DNA from: Thalassia testudinum
Lineage: Eukaryota > Streptophyta > Magnoliopsida > Alismatales > Hydrocharitaceae
Reading direction: 5' to 3'
Assembly: GCA_037157565.1 (NCBI GenBank)
Contig: JAZHRO010000002.1
Span: 73,644,001-73,708,000 of the forward strand
Length of the DNA stretch: 64,000 nt
A program made the position numbers and the translations under genes. Shown one piece after another: positions 45,200-56,926 of this stretch; positions within the stretch are counted from its first letter, which is position 1, and each line of letters opens with the position of its first letter. The notes below the pieces were generated by a model. The model did no database searches, had not been told where the DNA came from, and saw only the letters and a program-made list of their open reading frames with translations.

Positions 45200-47987
45200 T
45201 GTTTGTCGAAGCGAAATCGATTTTTAAAGTAAAGCGTTGTAATATAGTTAAAATCACTTTGAAAACAAATAGATTTTATTACTCGAAGTTTAAGTCTGAG
45301 GTCGAACACAGAGAGCAAATTAGGGTTTAGAAATCAAGAGCACAACTTTGAGAAATTGAATATAATATGCAATGAAAACTAGAGTTATAGTGCAAAAAGA
45401 TAAATGTAAACACAGAATATCAATGTATGTAAAGAAGCACAAAAATTGGACATCTGATTTGTGAACCAGACGTCATAAACTATGGCTGCTACAATGCTAT
45501 GCTTTTCTTCCTTCTTCTCTTCTCTGATCTCTATCTCTAGTTGCTCACTTTCTTCTTCTTCTTCTTTCTCTTCTTATGATCTCGTGCCTTATACTTCTTT
45601 TCCTCTGCCTTTGATTCTTTCAGCTGCTTCTCTTTCTTTTTCTTTCTTTCTTTCTCTGGCGACTCCTTCCTTTCTTCTACCTTCAGTCCTTCCTTCTCTT
45701 TTTTCTCTTCAGCTCCTGCCTCTTCAACTCTTTCTTCTTTGGCATTGTCTTCTCCTTCCTTAGCTTCCTCTGGCTTTAGCTTCTTCCTCTTCGGCCTTCA
45801 CCTTCTTCTTCCTTGGCTTCCTCTTCTTCTCCTTTCCATACAAGAGCAAAACCTTCCCCTACCCGCGCGTGCTCTCTTCTCCTCTCTCTCTTGGGTTCGC
45901 TCTCCTAGTGCCACCGTCTCGGGTAATCGGGTCGGGTACGTGCCTGAGACCAGGCCCACCGGCGTGCAGTGCTGGGCGAGGTGTCCTGGATCAGGTATAC
46001 GAGTCACGCCAGGTCCGCGGAGGTCGGGTCACGGACGAGGCAGGTGAAGGTGAGTGCGACCTCACCCCGTGGTTATGAGGCGATAAGCCCTATGCAATTT
46101 TTCAATTTATCCTGCTGCGAGCGGTCAAGAGTTTCCGAGGTGGGACTATCTTCCCACCTCCCTTCGCGTGCATCCTCAGCAGGGAACTTCTCTTGGTTGT
46201 AGCTGATGCTTCGACCTTCAGTGCCAATTGGCTGTCTGGAGATGTGCATGAGGGAAGTCCGTGCAACCTGGGACTGTTGGCCTAGAGCGGGCAAACCTGG
46301 AGGGAGCTCACAAGCAAGCTCCTTGCTATCGTCAATGGCGGCGACCCTCCGAACCTGCTAACACGCAAACGGCCTCGCGGCCACATCAGAATGCTCAGGA
46401 GGCTTCGCCGAGGCATGGCGAGTGTACTGCGGGGATCGGCGTGGCGTAGGGCTGTCGAAGTGCACGTGCCTAGGGCACCCTATGTGCGTGTGAGTGGGTG
46501 TTTGGGGGCCCTTGTGGGTGAGTAATGGTGTGTATGGAGTGAGGGTTTATGTTCAGTGAAGTGTTGCAGAGCTTATGGGATGGTTGGCGAGGCGGATGGA
46601 GGTGCGGAGCGACGGGGACGCCTCGCCGAAGGTCTAGCTGGAGCTGAAAGGGGTGATAATGGTGGAGTGCGTCGAAGGGTGTTTTCAAGAAATAAAGAGG
46701 GAAAAAGGATTAGAAGGGAAAAGGGAACTTATCTAGGCATAAAGAGATGAAGGGGGAGGCAGGGATAGCGGCCGGCTTGTATTGTCGTTACCGGAGACAA
46801 AGCACTCAATGGGGGGAGGACGGCGACGACGAAGGGGCTGCAGAGGCGTCGGAGGGTGTGGCGCGACGCAGACGAACAGGAGGAAGAGGACCCTGCCACT
46901 GGTATTGTGGCTAGGCGACGAGGGAGAGAGAGGAAAGTCGCTGGAGCTTGCTGAGCCACTAACCGGGGGAGGAAGAGACGAATTTGAGAGATTTTCCAGC
47001 CAATGTTAAGCTTGGGAGATGAGGGGTGACTTGAGTCTGCTTATATAGGCCCTGGAGGATGGATTTGTGCTTGGAAGCCAAGCTTCCAAGCACTGCAAGC
47101 TCACCGGAGAAGGCAACTTGAAGGAGACCTGAATCTCTCATGCATTTGCATGAGAGATTGGGTACCAAATAGAGCCTCAATTTGGGTTCATACTGGAGGA
47201 GATTTCTTGGAGAATCTCCCTTTCAATTTTGAAGGAGATTCTCTGAGAGATCAGAGAGTTCTTGCCTTTGAAATCTCGTTGGAGTAGGATTTCCTCCCCT
47301 ATATTGGTGGAGGGACCTAATTGCAAAGAACGAAGAAGAAGCTAGGGGGGTTTCTACAGAGGTTTTCAAAAGATAGGGGCCGAAATGCAATTAGGCTGGA
47401 CCTATTTGCAAAGTGGGTCAAGACGAATTCTCCTTAGGTCCAAATTTTGATACAAACCTAATTTGGACCTAAGGAATCCAATGGTGAAGTTAGATTTTGG
47501 GTTTGACCATGTTTGACTGGGAAATTTACGTAAAAAATCTAATTTAGGGCAAATCTTTGTCTGAGACCCTATTTTTTATCAAAATAGGTTCCAAGGGTCA
47601 AATTGAAAGTTATAAACCCTAGAGAATATTTTTCTATGAATTTTAGAGAGTTTTGGTGAATTTTATCCTGATCATAACCTTGTTAAATCAAGTGGGTCTG
47701 TTTTAAGGTTACAAGAAGTCATTTAATTCCCAGAATTCACATGGACCCTTTTCTGTCTGATTCAACCAACTTTTTATCTTATTAAGATCATTTGACCTGT
47801 GTTTAGCTTATGAGAAAACCCATTGTTGTACTACAATGGTAAAATTACAGTTTTACCCCTTGTTTCTTGCTTTTATCTCAAAATGATTATTCAGTGAATT
47901 ACGACCTGTAGTTGGCTATGTAGGAGCTTTTAGTTCTCTTCTTTGGTTCAAAATGAACTAGTTAAGGCTCATAATGGTGTTCCCATA
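45200..47987 (-). mobile_element. solo LTR (2.8-kb family), copy a
   Basis: The LTR starts at 47987 on the minus strand (TATGGGAACACC, TG decayed to TA) and ends at 45200 (..TTCGACAAACA). CGACC TSDs are at 45195-45199 and 47988-47992. A TATA complement (TTATATA) is at 47041-47047. It matches copy b (48525-51323) in inverted orientation, in the 5' part and in the GC-rich 3' part. Frames such as 45482-45763 are by-products of a pyrimidine-rich tract. Confidence 0.83.
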
Positions 47988-47992
47988 CGACC

Positions 47993-48519
47993 CAATCTCA
48001 ACGACTAGAAACGACATGTGATGGCAGAGATTTATAGCTTGTTGGAACGCTAGGAAAGGGGCGGTGGTTGCGAAAACCACCTCGCCGAAGTTGATGGCCA
48101 AAGGTTGGGAGGTGAAAGGTTAGAGGTGGTGCTAACGGAGACTATTTTGCAAGAAAATCAAAAGTTAAGGGGGTGTTTGTAAGTAAATTAGGAATTAAGG
48201 GCTAAATTACAAACTTGGCCAAGATGAAGTCCAAATAAGCCCAAATTTTTATGATAGTCTAATTTAGGCCTAAAGAATTCAATTATGACTTCAATTTTTG
48301 GTTTTTATGATGTTTTCATGGTTAATTTACAATGTGACCCAAGATGTACCAAATATCCGCCTACATTTCTATTTTAGGTCAAAATGGGTTCCGATTATCA
48401 AATTGACTATTCTAAACTTTATAAAATATTTTTAAATGATTTTTAGGAGGTTTAAATTTCATTTATTTTCATCAAAACTGTTTTAATTGAAACAAGGTCG
48501 AAATTAGCCGATTTTATTA
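47993..48519. other. spacer resembling part of the 2.8-kb LTR
   Basis: Sequence at 48280-48515 parallels 47480-47715 of copy a in direct orientation (CAAAATGGGTTCC vs CAAAATAGGTTCC and flanks), more diverged than the copy a/copy b match. It is likely an older relative of the same LTR family. Confidence 0.5.
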
Positions 48520-48524
48520 AGGAT

Positions 48525-51323
48525 TGATGAGAACCTCATCATGAGCCATAACTAGCTCATTTTGACCTAATACAAAGGATAAAAGCTCCTACATAACTCA
48601 AGGAAAGGCTTAACTCAGAGAGATTCTGAGTTCGCAAAGAAAACAGAAACTAAGGGGTAAAAATGCAATTTCACCAATCCAATCTAAAAATAGGGTAACT
48701 CAGGGTCCAAACATAGGTCAAAGCAACCTAATAAGAATAAAAGTGGGATGAGATGATTCAATAAGGGCTACAGCAATTCCAAGGAACTAAATAATAATCT
48801 GTAACCTTAAAACAAACCCACTTCAATTCGCGAGGTTCGAAGCAAAGTAAAAATATAATAAACCCTCTAAAATTCATAGAAAAATAATCTCTAGGGTTTA
48901 GAACCTTCAATTTGGCCTTAGGAACCCATTTTGACCTACATTGAGAACCATGCCCAAATTAACAACTTAATTTGGGTTTTTGCGTAAATTGATCGGTCAA
49001 GCAAGGTTTAATATGGAAATAAAATTCACCATCATAATCCTTAGGTCCCAATTAGTCATGTATAAAAACTTGAGCCTAAGAGGAAACCTTCTTGACCAAC
49101 TTTACACTTTGGTCCTCATTTATTTACTTTTTGGCCCTCAACTTTTGAACCCTCACATTTCTGCCCCTAACTCTCCTTCGTTCTTTGCATCCAGGTCCCT
49201 CCTGCCAAAACCTGACCAGCACCATGCTCCGGCGACCTTGCGCGGAGCATGGCGCCGCGCAGGGTAAGGGGGAGGGTCTGGCAAGACAACCGGGGGTGCC
49301 CTACGTCGTCAGCCGTCACAGGAACACCCCCTGGTCGCTGCAACCCACCATACCGGCCGTGCGAACGCACGGACGGTATGGGTCTCCATCTCCGGCGTCC
49401 TCCGGCGAGGGAGACACGTCGTCTCCCTCCGCCCTCCTCTCTGATTCCGCCCCTATAAATACCCCCGTCGCTCCGCCGTTCTCAGTAGCTCGGTCCTGAC
49501 GGAGAAAGACCCCCACTTCCTCTCTTCCCACTCCGACAGGAAGCCCTCCAGCTCCTGCGGCCTCCCCTCTTCCTCCTCGTCGCTCTGCCGCACTACCAGC
49601 TGCAGGGTTGCTCTCCCTCGCTCTTCCCGCGCCACGCCGCACCCAGCTGGCGCCTCTCCGGCCCTCTCCTCGCCGCCGCCCCTTCCCCTGGGCAGCTTCT
49701 TCTCCGGCGACAGTCGATACGACTGTCGCCTGTTCCGGCCCCTCCTCGTCCTGCTAAGTAGGTAGAACTCCTCCTCTTCCTTTTCCTCACTTTACATCTT
49801 TACTGTTGCCCCGATCCGACCAATCGCCCTCACCTTCTCCACCTCCGGCCACACTCCGGCGACCCGCTCCCATCACTCCAGCACCCCACACGGCTCGCCG
49901 ACCTGCACATAATCTCCGCCTCCTCACCCTGATCCATTTCCGCCCTTCCAATTCCCGCCACCCGACCTCTGCAAATCCACTGAAAACACCCACTTCCCGA
50001 CCCACAGTCCGACCTAGGGCAGCCCTTAGGCTCCGCCCCGCCGCCTGCACACCCCCCGACCACCTTCGTCGTACCACGGCGAAGGTCCTCCGCGTTTCTG
50101 ATTGGGCCGAGAGGCCGTTTCTCTGTGGGCAGGTACCTGCGCTTGCCGCCGCCATTGTTGAAGCGAAGCAGCTTCTTCACCTGCTGCCCCAGGTGCGCCA
50201 CGCCCAGGTCACGCTCCCAGGCAGTGCGAGGCGTCTTCGCGAAGTACCAGGCTGCAGTCGAGTCGAAGCTCTCGGGCGAAGCCCCCGCGCTTCGCCTCGA
50301 CTGCCGCTGCTTCCTCCGCGCAGGCATCCAAATTGGGGTGGGACATTTAGTCCCACCTCGGAAAGCCACTGAGGCGAACGGGCACTTAAAGGAAAAAAGT
50401 GCCTTAAGCTGTTCGCCTCAGTTCACGGGGTGAGGTCCCCTTCACCCGCCCGACTACCCGGCCTCGTCCGCACGCACGCCTCGCGGACCTGGCCCGACCC
50501 GACTTAGCCTGACCTGCACTCCTCGCCCACCACGCACGCCGGTGGGCCTGGACCCGGGCGCGACCCGTACCCGACTACCCGGCAGCTCTGGGAGAGCTTT
50601 CCTAAGAGCGGCTTCTGTGAGAGAGAAACGTAGGGGGGGAGGGTAGAGTAGGTTTTTGCCCGCTGACGAGAGCTTTGAAGTGTGCAGGCACAGGCGAAGA
50701 AGAAGAAGACGAGCGAGGCAGAGAAGAAGGACGACGAAAGCTGAAGGAAGGAGGAGCACTGTAGCAGCGGCGGTTTAAGTCGTCTGATTGGAAAATCAGA
50801 CGACACTCTGAAGGCAGAAAAGTGGAAGAAGAACAGGACCGCAAGGGAAAAGAAAAAGAAAGAGACAAGCAGAAACAAGAGCTGAAAGAAGAAGAAGAAC
50901 ATCACCACTGCTGCAGATAAAGAAGACAGAAAGAAAAAGAAGAAAGAAGGAGAGACGACGTCCTGACAGCAAAAGCAGAAGAACACGAGAAGATCAGAAG
51001 AAAGAAGTAAAAAGAAGATCTGAAGAACAGAAGGCAGAAGAAGAAGACCACAAGGAGATAAACAAAGAAGAAGAAACCAAAAGCCAAAGAGAAGAGAAAA
51101 CAAAGAGGAAGAAAGAAGAGAAGAAGAAGATTTTCATCTCTCTCCCTCTCTCCCCCTCTTTATCTTTTGTAATAAGAATTTGTACCCCTAGAATACAACT
51201 TGCTCCCTGAGTTCGACCTCGGGAACTCTTTATTTTCCGAGTAAAAAAATTATATATTAGCAGATGATGGCAATAACTGGCTATACTACAACGCTATAAC
51301 AAAACCTAGTTATCGCCACGTCA
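48525..51323 (+). mobile_element. solo LTR (2.8-kb family), copy b
   Basis: TGATGAGAACC..CGCCACGTCA, 2799 bp, with AGGAT TSDs at 48520-48524 and 51324-51328. TATAAATA at 49454-49461 is a strong promoter candidate. A CpG-rich leader (49480-50620) and a long purine-only-like tract (about 50680-51130) follow. The 3' end has the GAGTTCGACCTCGGG phrase common to plant gypsy LTRs. The long frames at 49787-50372 and 50504-51103 reflect base composition, not genes. Confidence 0.84.
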
Positions 51324-51499
51324 AGGATTAACACTCAATTTGAATGAAAATCCTAAATTACTCAGTATCAACCTACTTTTAGGATATTTAAGCTCAATTG
51401 ACCTTTAATTAACCATAACCTTTCCCTCCAGCTATTCTACATTTATAAATATTCATGAAAATTGCAGAATTAACCCTTATTTTTATCAATTCCTCTCTC

Positions 51500-51607
51500 G
51501 TTAACCCTAATTGAGTTATACCCTTTTTTTTAAAAACAAATAGTGGAGGGAGGGGGGAGACCCCACCCCCCCAGGGACCCCCAGTTAACACTGATTGAGT
51601 TATACCC
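51500..51607 (-). mobile_element. about 60-bp truncated retroposon with 24-bp TSDs
   Basis: Two 24-bp direct repeats (51500-51523, 51584-51607; start GTTAACCCTAATTGAG / GTTAACACTGATTGAG, 22 of 24 identical) flank about 60 bp. On the minus strand that segment ends in a poly-A (T8 at 51524-51531). This is the layout of a drastically 5'-truncated LINE or SINE. The source family is not known. Confidence 0.65.
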
Positions 51608-52399
51608 TTGAGTTTAACCTTAGAATTTAGCCAAATTAGGTTAGATATAGAGGATGATGGCGGTGCCATCAAGCACGTGGGGTACGCGAGGAGCGGTAGT
51701 GCATGGGGGTGCGTGCGCACCATAGTCAAGGTGTGGCAGCGCATGGGGTAGCGTGCACATGCTATGCAAGGAGTAACGGTGCTTATGATTATGAATGGAT
51801 GCGGTTTGCAAGGAGAGGCGACGTAAGATTCGCGTGCGTAGGGGAGGAGTTTTGGGCCGAATCGGGGCCTAAACGATGTCGGTTTCTCGCAAACAAGGTA
51901 CTGTCAGAAAGCTCCTTGGATTTCCTAAACATTGATGCCATTTATCATACCCATCAGTGCCATCTAGCATACTGAAAAATTCATTTAGACTCTAATGTGG
52001 GTGTTGCCCCTTTTGTTCTCCTAGGTTTGGCACTTGAGTGGGACTCGTGATATGATCCAAGTCACATCACGATTGTGGGAGTTCGAACGAGTGGTCTGCA
52101 CCTCTTTTCTTCCCCTAGAGTGGAGGTAGAGTGGTCTCGTTCATTATCTCCTTACATAATTAAGCTTAATTTACTTTTTGCCATGACTTATGGCCCAATG
52201 TGAGCAGTTGTTGTCCACTCTTGTTGACTCTAGTTATTGAGAATCATGCCTTTAGCGTGGCTATGACCCTAGTTGGGGTTTCCTTGAACACTAAGGAGAG
52301 CTCTAGATAACTTATACTCTTGTGAATTTCGAATTATGAAGTTATGACGCTTAAACTGAGTAGTGACCAAGTAAGGGTACATGAACCCTAGGACAAGCT
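51608..52399. other. unassigned sequence
   Basis: Partly resembles 35460-35580. No gene recognised. The left end of the following LTR fragment may lie in here. Confidence 0.35.
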
Positions 52400-53509
52400 A
52401 GTGATGTAAATGAGTAAGGATCACTTGCGGCTCCACAAATGAGATGGAATATAAGAGAATGGTCGATGTCCAATCAGTTTGAGTTTGGTTGTGGGGACAA
52501 GCTGGCCCACGAGTGCACGCACACCGAGAAGAGCTGATTGCCCATTGTGTAGGGAAAGAGCTGGCCTCCTTAGGTGGGGACCCGGGGTAGGTACTGCCTT
52601 CCTGCACCGACTCCTGTTGGGCCCATGGGTCCAATTGGGATAGTCGGGCGAGGGTGCGTAGGCTGGTTGAGGGGTACAACCCCTACGTTGTTCTATACCG
52701 TGCTATTCATGCGCACCCGTTAGTGGAAACAACTGACTACATACCAATGTGGAGTAGCCCCCCGTGCATTTATCACGTGCACTGTAGTCACCACTACACC
52801 GCAACCATGTCCCTATGGTGGTAGATTGAGTGTAGGATAAACACGGAGTGCTCTTTTGACCAAGAGAGAGTCACGTGCACACCTTGCATTACGGGAATAC
52901 CGCAACGAGATTGTCCTAATAGGGGACATGTGAAATAAGAGGAAATGTAAGCCAACCCTATGGCTACTAGTAGGAGGAAGCTAAATAAATTGACGAGAAT
53001 AAATTAAAGAAATGGGAATCGGATGCGACACACGTCATGTTTATTTTTCTTACATGTATTTAATTACCAGCACAATTAATTTTTCTACTACCACTCTACT
53101 CAAATTTTTGTTGATGCCTACTCTACTTGGACCTAGGTAAGGAAAGTGAGCAGCCAGTTCCACTAACTACAGACCAAGCTGGGCCCAACCACACCCAACC
53201 ATAGTTAGCTACATTTCCGTCCTTTACTATTGTAGTGAGTACTAACTCTATAACTATTAGTTTCTGCTTTTGCTCTTTTAATGTCTTGTGATGTGATGGC
53301 TATGGTCCGAAATCTGCTCTAGCATCTTGGTACTGTCACTAAGTCACAGTTTATCCTACTGCTTTTCTGTCCTTTAAATTATTTTTCTTGCTATGGTGCA
53401 TGTGTAGAAAATGTTATTGTTTTGGTTTATTATTTGTTAGATGATCAGGCCTTGGGATAATTGACGTGGTCTGGCCCGGTTCTCGTGTGGAGCCGGGTTG
53501 GTCGGAACA
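52400..53509 (-). mobile_element. LTR fragment, same family as 58697-61343
   Basis: The minus strand begins near 53509 (TGTTCCGACCAACCCGG) and parallels the start of the 58697 LTR: ACACGAGAACCGG..CC, then CCCAAGGCCTGATCATC. Around 52715, CACCCGTTAGTGGAAACAACTGAC parallels the complement of the 59440 region. Only about the first 1.1 kb is recognisable; the other end and the TSD are unclear. It abuts and truncates the LINE to its right. Confidence 0.62.
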
Positions 53510-54370
53510 AACACCTTCCAAAGAAGCAATTTTGTTTTTGGCGTCAACCTTCTCAAAGTCCAAACATCCTACATAGAATTTTATCTTCTTTTGCCATCAC
53601 AATTCAGTAAGAAGGGTCATGTAAGTAGAAGATACAGAGAATTCCCCTTAGGATGGGGTTTCCAAATGAGTTCATCTACACCATTATGGATCGGTGTTGA
53701 AATAATAGCCTTTGCTAGATCAGGCAAGAATAGTTGAGTTACCAATTCATGTCTCCATTCTTTTGTCAAATCATCTATCAAGGTTTGCAATAACAAGTAG
53801 TCTGCTGGCAACACTGCTTCAATCCACTTCTAAACCCATTGATTAGACCATGTATTAACATTTTGCCTATTACCAATCAACCATAAAGAGTGCTTCATCA
53901 GAATATCTTTGAGTCCCCCTGATGCCTTCATAAATTCGAAATCAACTCGTGTACATATCCCCAAAAAGACCCCTCTGGAAAATACTTATCCTTCAACTGA
54001 TCAAAAAGAAGACCCTTTTTTCCAGTGCACAACATCCAAGCCATCTTTAAAAGAAAGGCTTGATTAAATAGTTTAGTGGTTTTGAACCCCAGGCCACCTA
54101 AATGGGTTGGAATACATATATATTTCCAAGCTCTGATGTACATATGCTTCCTTTCATCAATGAAGCCCCACCAAAAGTCCCTTATCATGCTATTCAATTG
54201 TGAGCACAGTTTATTTGAAAAAGGAATGGTGGACATAAGATAGTTTGAAATAGATGAAAGCGAGGATTTTAACAAAACTCCTCTACCCACCTGAGACAAG
54301 GCTTTAGCTTTCCAACCTGATAGCTTGTTAGAGTATTTTGTAACAATCATGTCCTTCAGTCTGGACTAAT
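53510..54370 (-). pseudogene. LINE ORF2 fragment, cut on both sides
   Basis: The minus strand reads RLKD.IVTKYSNKLSGWKAK, GVLLKSSLSSISNYLMS, MIRDFWWG, GGLGFKTTKLFNQAFLLKMA and DKYFPEGSFWG (frame 54350-53928), then a shifted frame at 53814-53617. This is the post-RT segment of an RNase-H-type LINE like 5779-6375. Its upstream part is cut at 54370 by the gypsy LTR and its downstream part at 53509 by an LTR fragment. Confidence 0.83.
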
Positions 54371-56047
54371 TGATTGCGCAACAATCATAGGACCTAATCT
54401 ACCTGAATTAAGTTAGATCCTTGCTTAACTTAGGAATAATGCATGCATAAGCATCTTATTTTTTGCATCATAGTCGATTGTTAGCTTTGTAAATAATAAT
54501 GCTATATTATGTTCCAATTAAGAGGTAATAATAATTGCAGGTAATTCAGAGCTGCGGATAATAATCCGACCATACGGATTTGTTCAGGACAACGACGGGA
54601 GTCCTGATGGACTCCTGTAGCATCTTATGAAGTCTGCGAAAGAGAAAGGCCAAGAAGCAAGGTGACGCAAATCCAAAGCTCAGATGCCAAATCCGACTGC
54701 ACGAATGGTCCTATATCAACGATTGTAGTCCAATGGCATAAAAATCAACTCGATCGAAGCCCTATAGCACCATTTATAAAGCAAAGAAAATGGACAGCCA
54801 CGATGGCCCATGTGGCGCCATCATAGCTGCCCAAGACTACTGCGCCTATCCACTAAAGCACTTGCTATGCACCTTATGGGTCGTTGGATCACCATCCAAG
54901 GGCCACAAGCACGCCACGTCTATTGGTCTCCATGCGCTTCATCAAGGAGAAGATCATCTCAACCGTTGGATTTCCATCCAACGACTAAGGGCAGCCGAGC
55001 GTCGAAGTAGAATTGTGACCATCTAAGGCCACAATGCAGCGGTTAGTACACTCACACAAGAGCAAGCGACACAGGGTCGAGGCACGCGGAGGGGAAATTC
55101 AAAAAGGTGGTGTGTGTGAGCGAAATTGAGTCGTGCGATGGCAATCAAACGGTGCGAAGGCGGACACGTGGCACGTGGAGGTGCGTCTGATCAGGTGGTG
55201 TGGCGAACGTAGGGATGCACGCACGTGTCCACACGCCGTTGTACACAGGTCTGATAAGATGGTACGGCTCGCATTTTAAGCCATCTGATTGTAAGGTGAA
55301 TTGCATGCATATGCGTGCGATAAAGATTCAAAGGCAGTGAACGGCACACTCTCAGCCACATGATCAGGATTCGAAGGCCCAGCACACGCCACCATGTACA
55401 ATCTGAGGTGACGCACGCATATAAGGTGTTATGAAGGTTATTTTGGGATGCAATCTAATCCGTTGATCTCCCAATCCACGGATCTGATGGTTCCAAGGGT
55501 GTTGCACGAGTTGGGGGCCCAAATACCAGCTTTGTCCCTCATTTTGGCTATGAAAAGGACTCAAGAGCTCCCATTTGAAAGCATCTCATCCTCCAGTCAA
55601 CACATCACCTCCTCCCTCTATCCCTCCAGACATCTCCAGACATCTCCAAGTGTTCTCTTCCTTTGAGGCATCCATCAAGACCACCTTAGTGCACCGTTGC
55701 TGCTCTCCCCAATCTCTCCAAAGGCCACCAAGGACCACCCTTGGTGCCCTTGTTCTAGTAGATAAATTGTTGTTTTAGTTCCAGTAGTTCTAGTAATTTT
55801 TCTAGTGATTTTCTAGTTCTAGTTATTCTTCTGTCTGAACAGCCTAATTACTATCTGAATAGATTTGCATTATATAAATATCCTATTATTCTAGTTCTAG
55901 TTAGTTCTGAATCAGTTTTACAATTAAGTTGTTTTCTACCCCCTTAGTTCGACCGGGACTCACCATATCGTTATATTTATTTGTTTCGACATATTTTCGC
56001 GCTATACTACAACTTAATTATCTTAAAACGCGATTTCACGCCGAACA
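54371..56047 (+). repeat. 5' LTR of a Tat/Athila-like gypsy element
   Basis: TGATTGCGC..CACGCCGAACA, 1677 bp. It is followed by a PBS-like stretch and by gag and protease in the same direction. It shares blocks with the solo LTR at 11197-12974. The 3' LTR is not in the window, so the TSD cannot be checked. Left-hand flank CTAAT, inside a LINE. Confidence 0.75.
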
Positions 56048-56050
56048 AAT

Positions 56051-56067
56051 TGGATCCATTACCATGG
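56051..56067 (+). promoter_or_regulatory. degenerate gypsy-type PBS
   Basis: TGGATCCATTACCATGG, four bases inside the LTR. It has the spacing and backbone of the Tat/Athila PBS, with several G-to-A and C-to-T type changes. Confidence 0.5.
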
Positions 56068-56575
56068 AACACTACCAGACCAGACAATAAAGGAATGTGC
56101 AAAACACATACCTGAGGCAGCAGCCATTCCCGTCTCAGCAGTAATCCCATTCTACTTATCAGCTGCTGCATCAAACTGCCAATCACCTTCCAAGGCGAGC
56201 TGACTCTTTCGAGGCATCGAGAGAAGAATTGAAGGAATTTATGAGTCAATCAAATTATGAAAATTTGAAATTCATGAAAACAATGGTGGATTAGATTTAG
56301 AACATTCAGAATACGCAGAACCAGCTGCTAGAGGAGCATAGATCACAAGGAGCCTTTCCCTCCTAACCTATCCCTAACCTAAGATATGTATAGAATCAGG
56401 GTGCCCCACTTAGGTTCCAAGTACCACAAGGACAAGCACATGCAGTATTACAAGCATCTCTCATACCTCCTAGCTATGTTTCAGGTCAACTAGCCTTATC
56501 ATCGAATCCCACCCAATCTGCCCCTTCTCCTCCTCCCCCACCTCACTAACAGTATGTCGATGCAAATGTTGTCAC

Positions 56576-56926
56576 ACTAAGGAGCGGAAAAGCTACAAAT
56601 GACCCACCATATAGGCAAACGGGTCATGATACCTCTCTGGTTAGCTCCTCTTCCCACTCTATCCCTTCAAAGGAGCAGTCTAAGGAAAAGATATCAATTA
56701 CTGAGATCACTAACATCCCTTTACCCTTCCTTGGAGCCTTAATGCATGAACCTAAAGGAAAGATAAAAGGAATCAAAAGCAAAGAGGACTTAAACAAAAT
56801 CTTCAAAGATGTTCACATTAAGGTTCCCCTCCTTGATGTCATTAACCGCATTCCTACTGTCGCTAAATTCTTTAAAGAATATTGTACACCCAAGTGACAG
56901 TCGAGGAAGACCAATAAGGTGGTATT
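56576..56926 (+). pseudogene. gypsy gag C-terminal region
   Basis: An open frame from LRSGKATNDPP (an LRSGK motif is typical of Tat/Athila gag) through LPFLGALMHEPKGK to DVHIKVPLLDVINRIPTVAK and FFKEYC. TGA at about 56896 follows. It is cut at 56926 by a solo LTR, and a 56-bp continuation lies at 58641-58696. The region 56070-56575 reads as more degraded gag. Confidence 0.77.
56922..56926. repeat. TSD GTATT, left copy (pair 58636-58640)
   Basis: GTATT on both sides of solo LTR copy C, inside a gag reading frame. Confidence 0.88.

Noticed and set aside
45482..46047. Ser/Phe/Leu-rich frames that look like signal-peptide proteins
   Set aside because: Same artefact in the inverted copy of that LTR.
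49787..50372. Overlapping frames of 122-188 codons on both strands
   Set aside because: They lie within a solo LTR with a CpG-rich leader. Stop depletion is from GC content and no domain is visible.
50504..51103. 199-codon Phe/Leu/Ser frame resembling a membrane protein
   Set aside because: It is the translation of the pyrimidine strand of a purine tract in the LTR.
51587..53509. AACAC at 51587-51591 as left TSD for the LTR fragment ending at 53509
   Set aside because: The bases belong to the 24-bp TSD of the micro-retroposon, and the sequence after 51592 does not match the expected LTR end.
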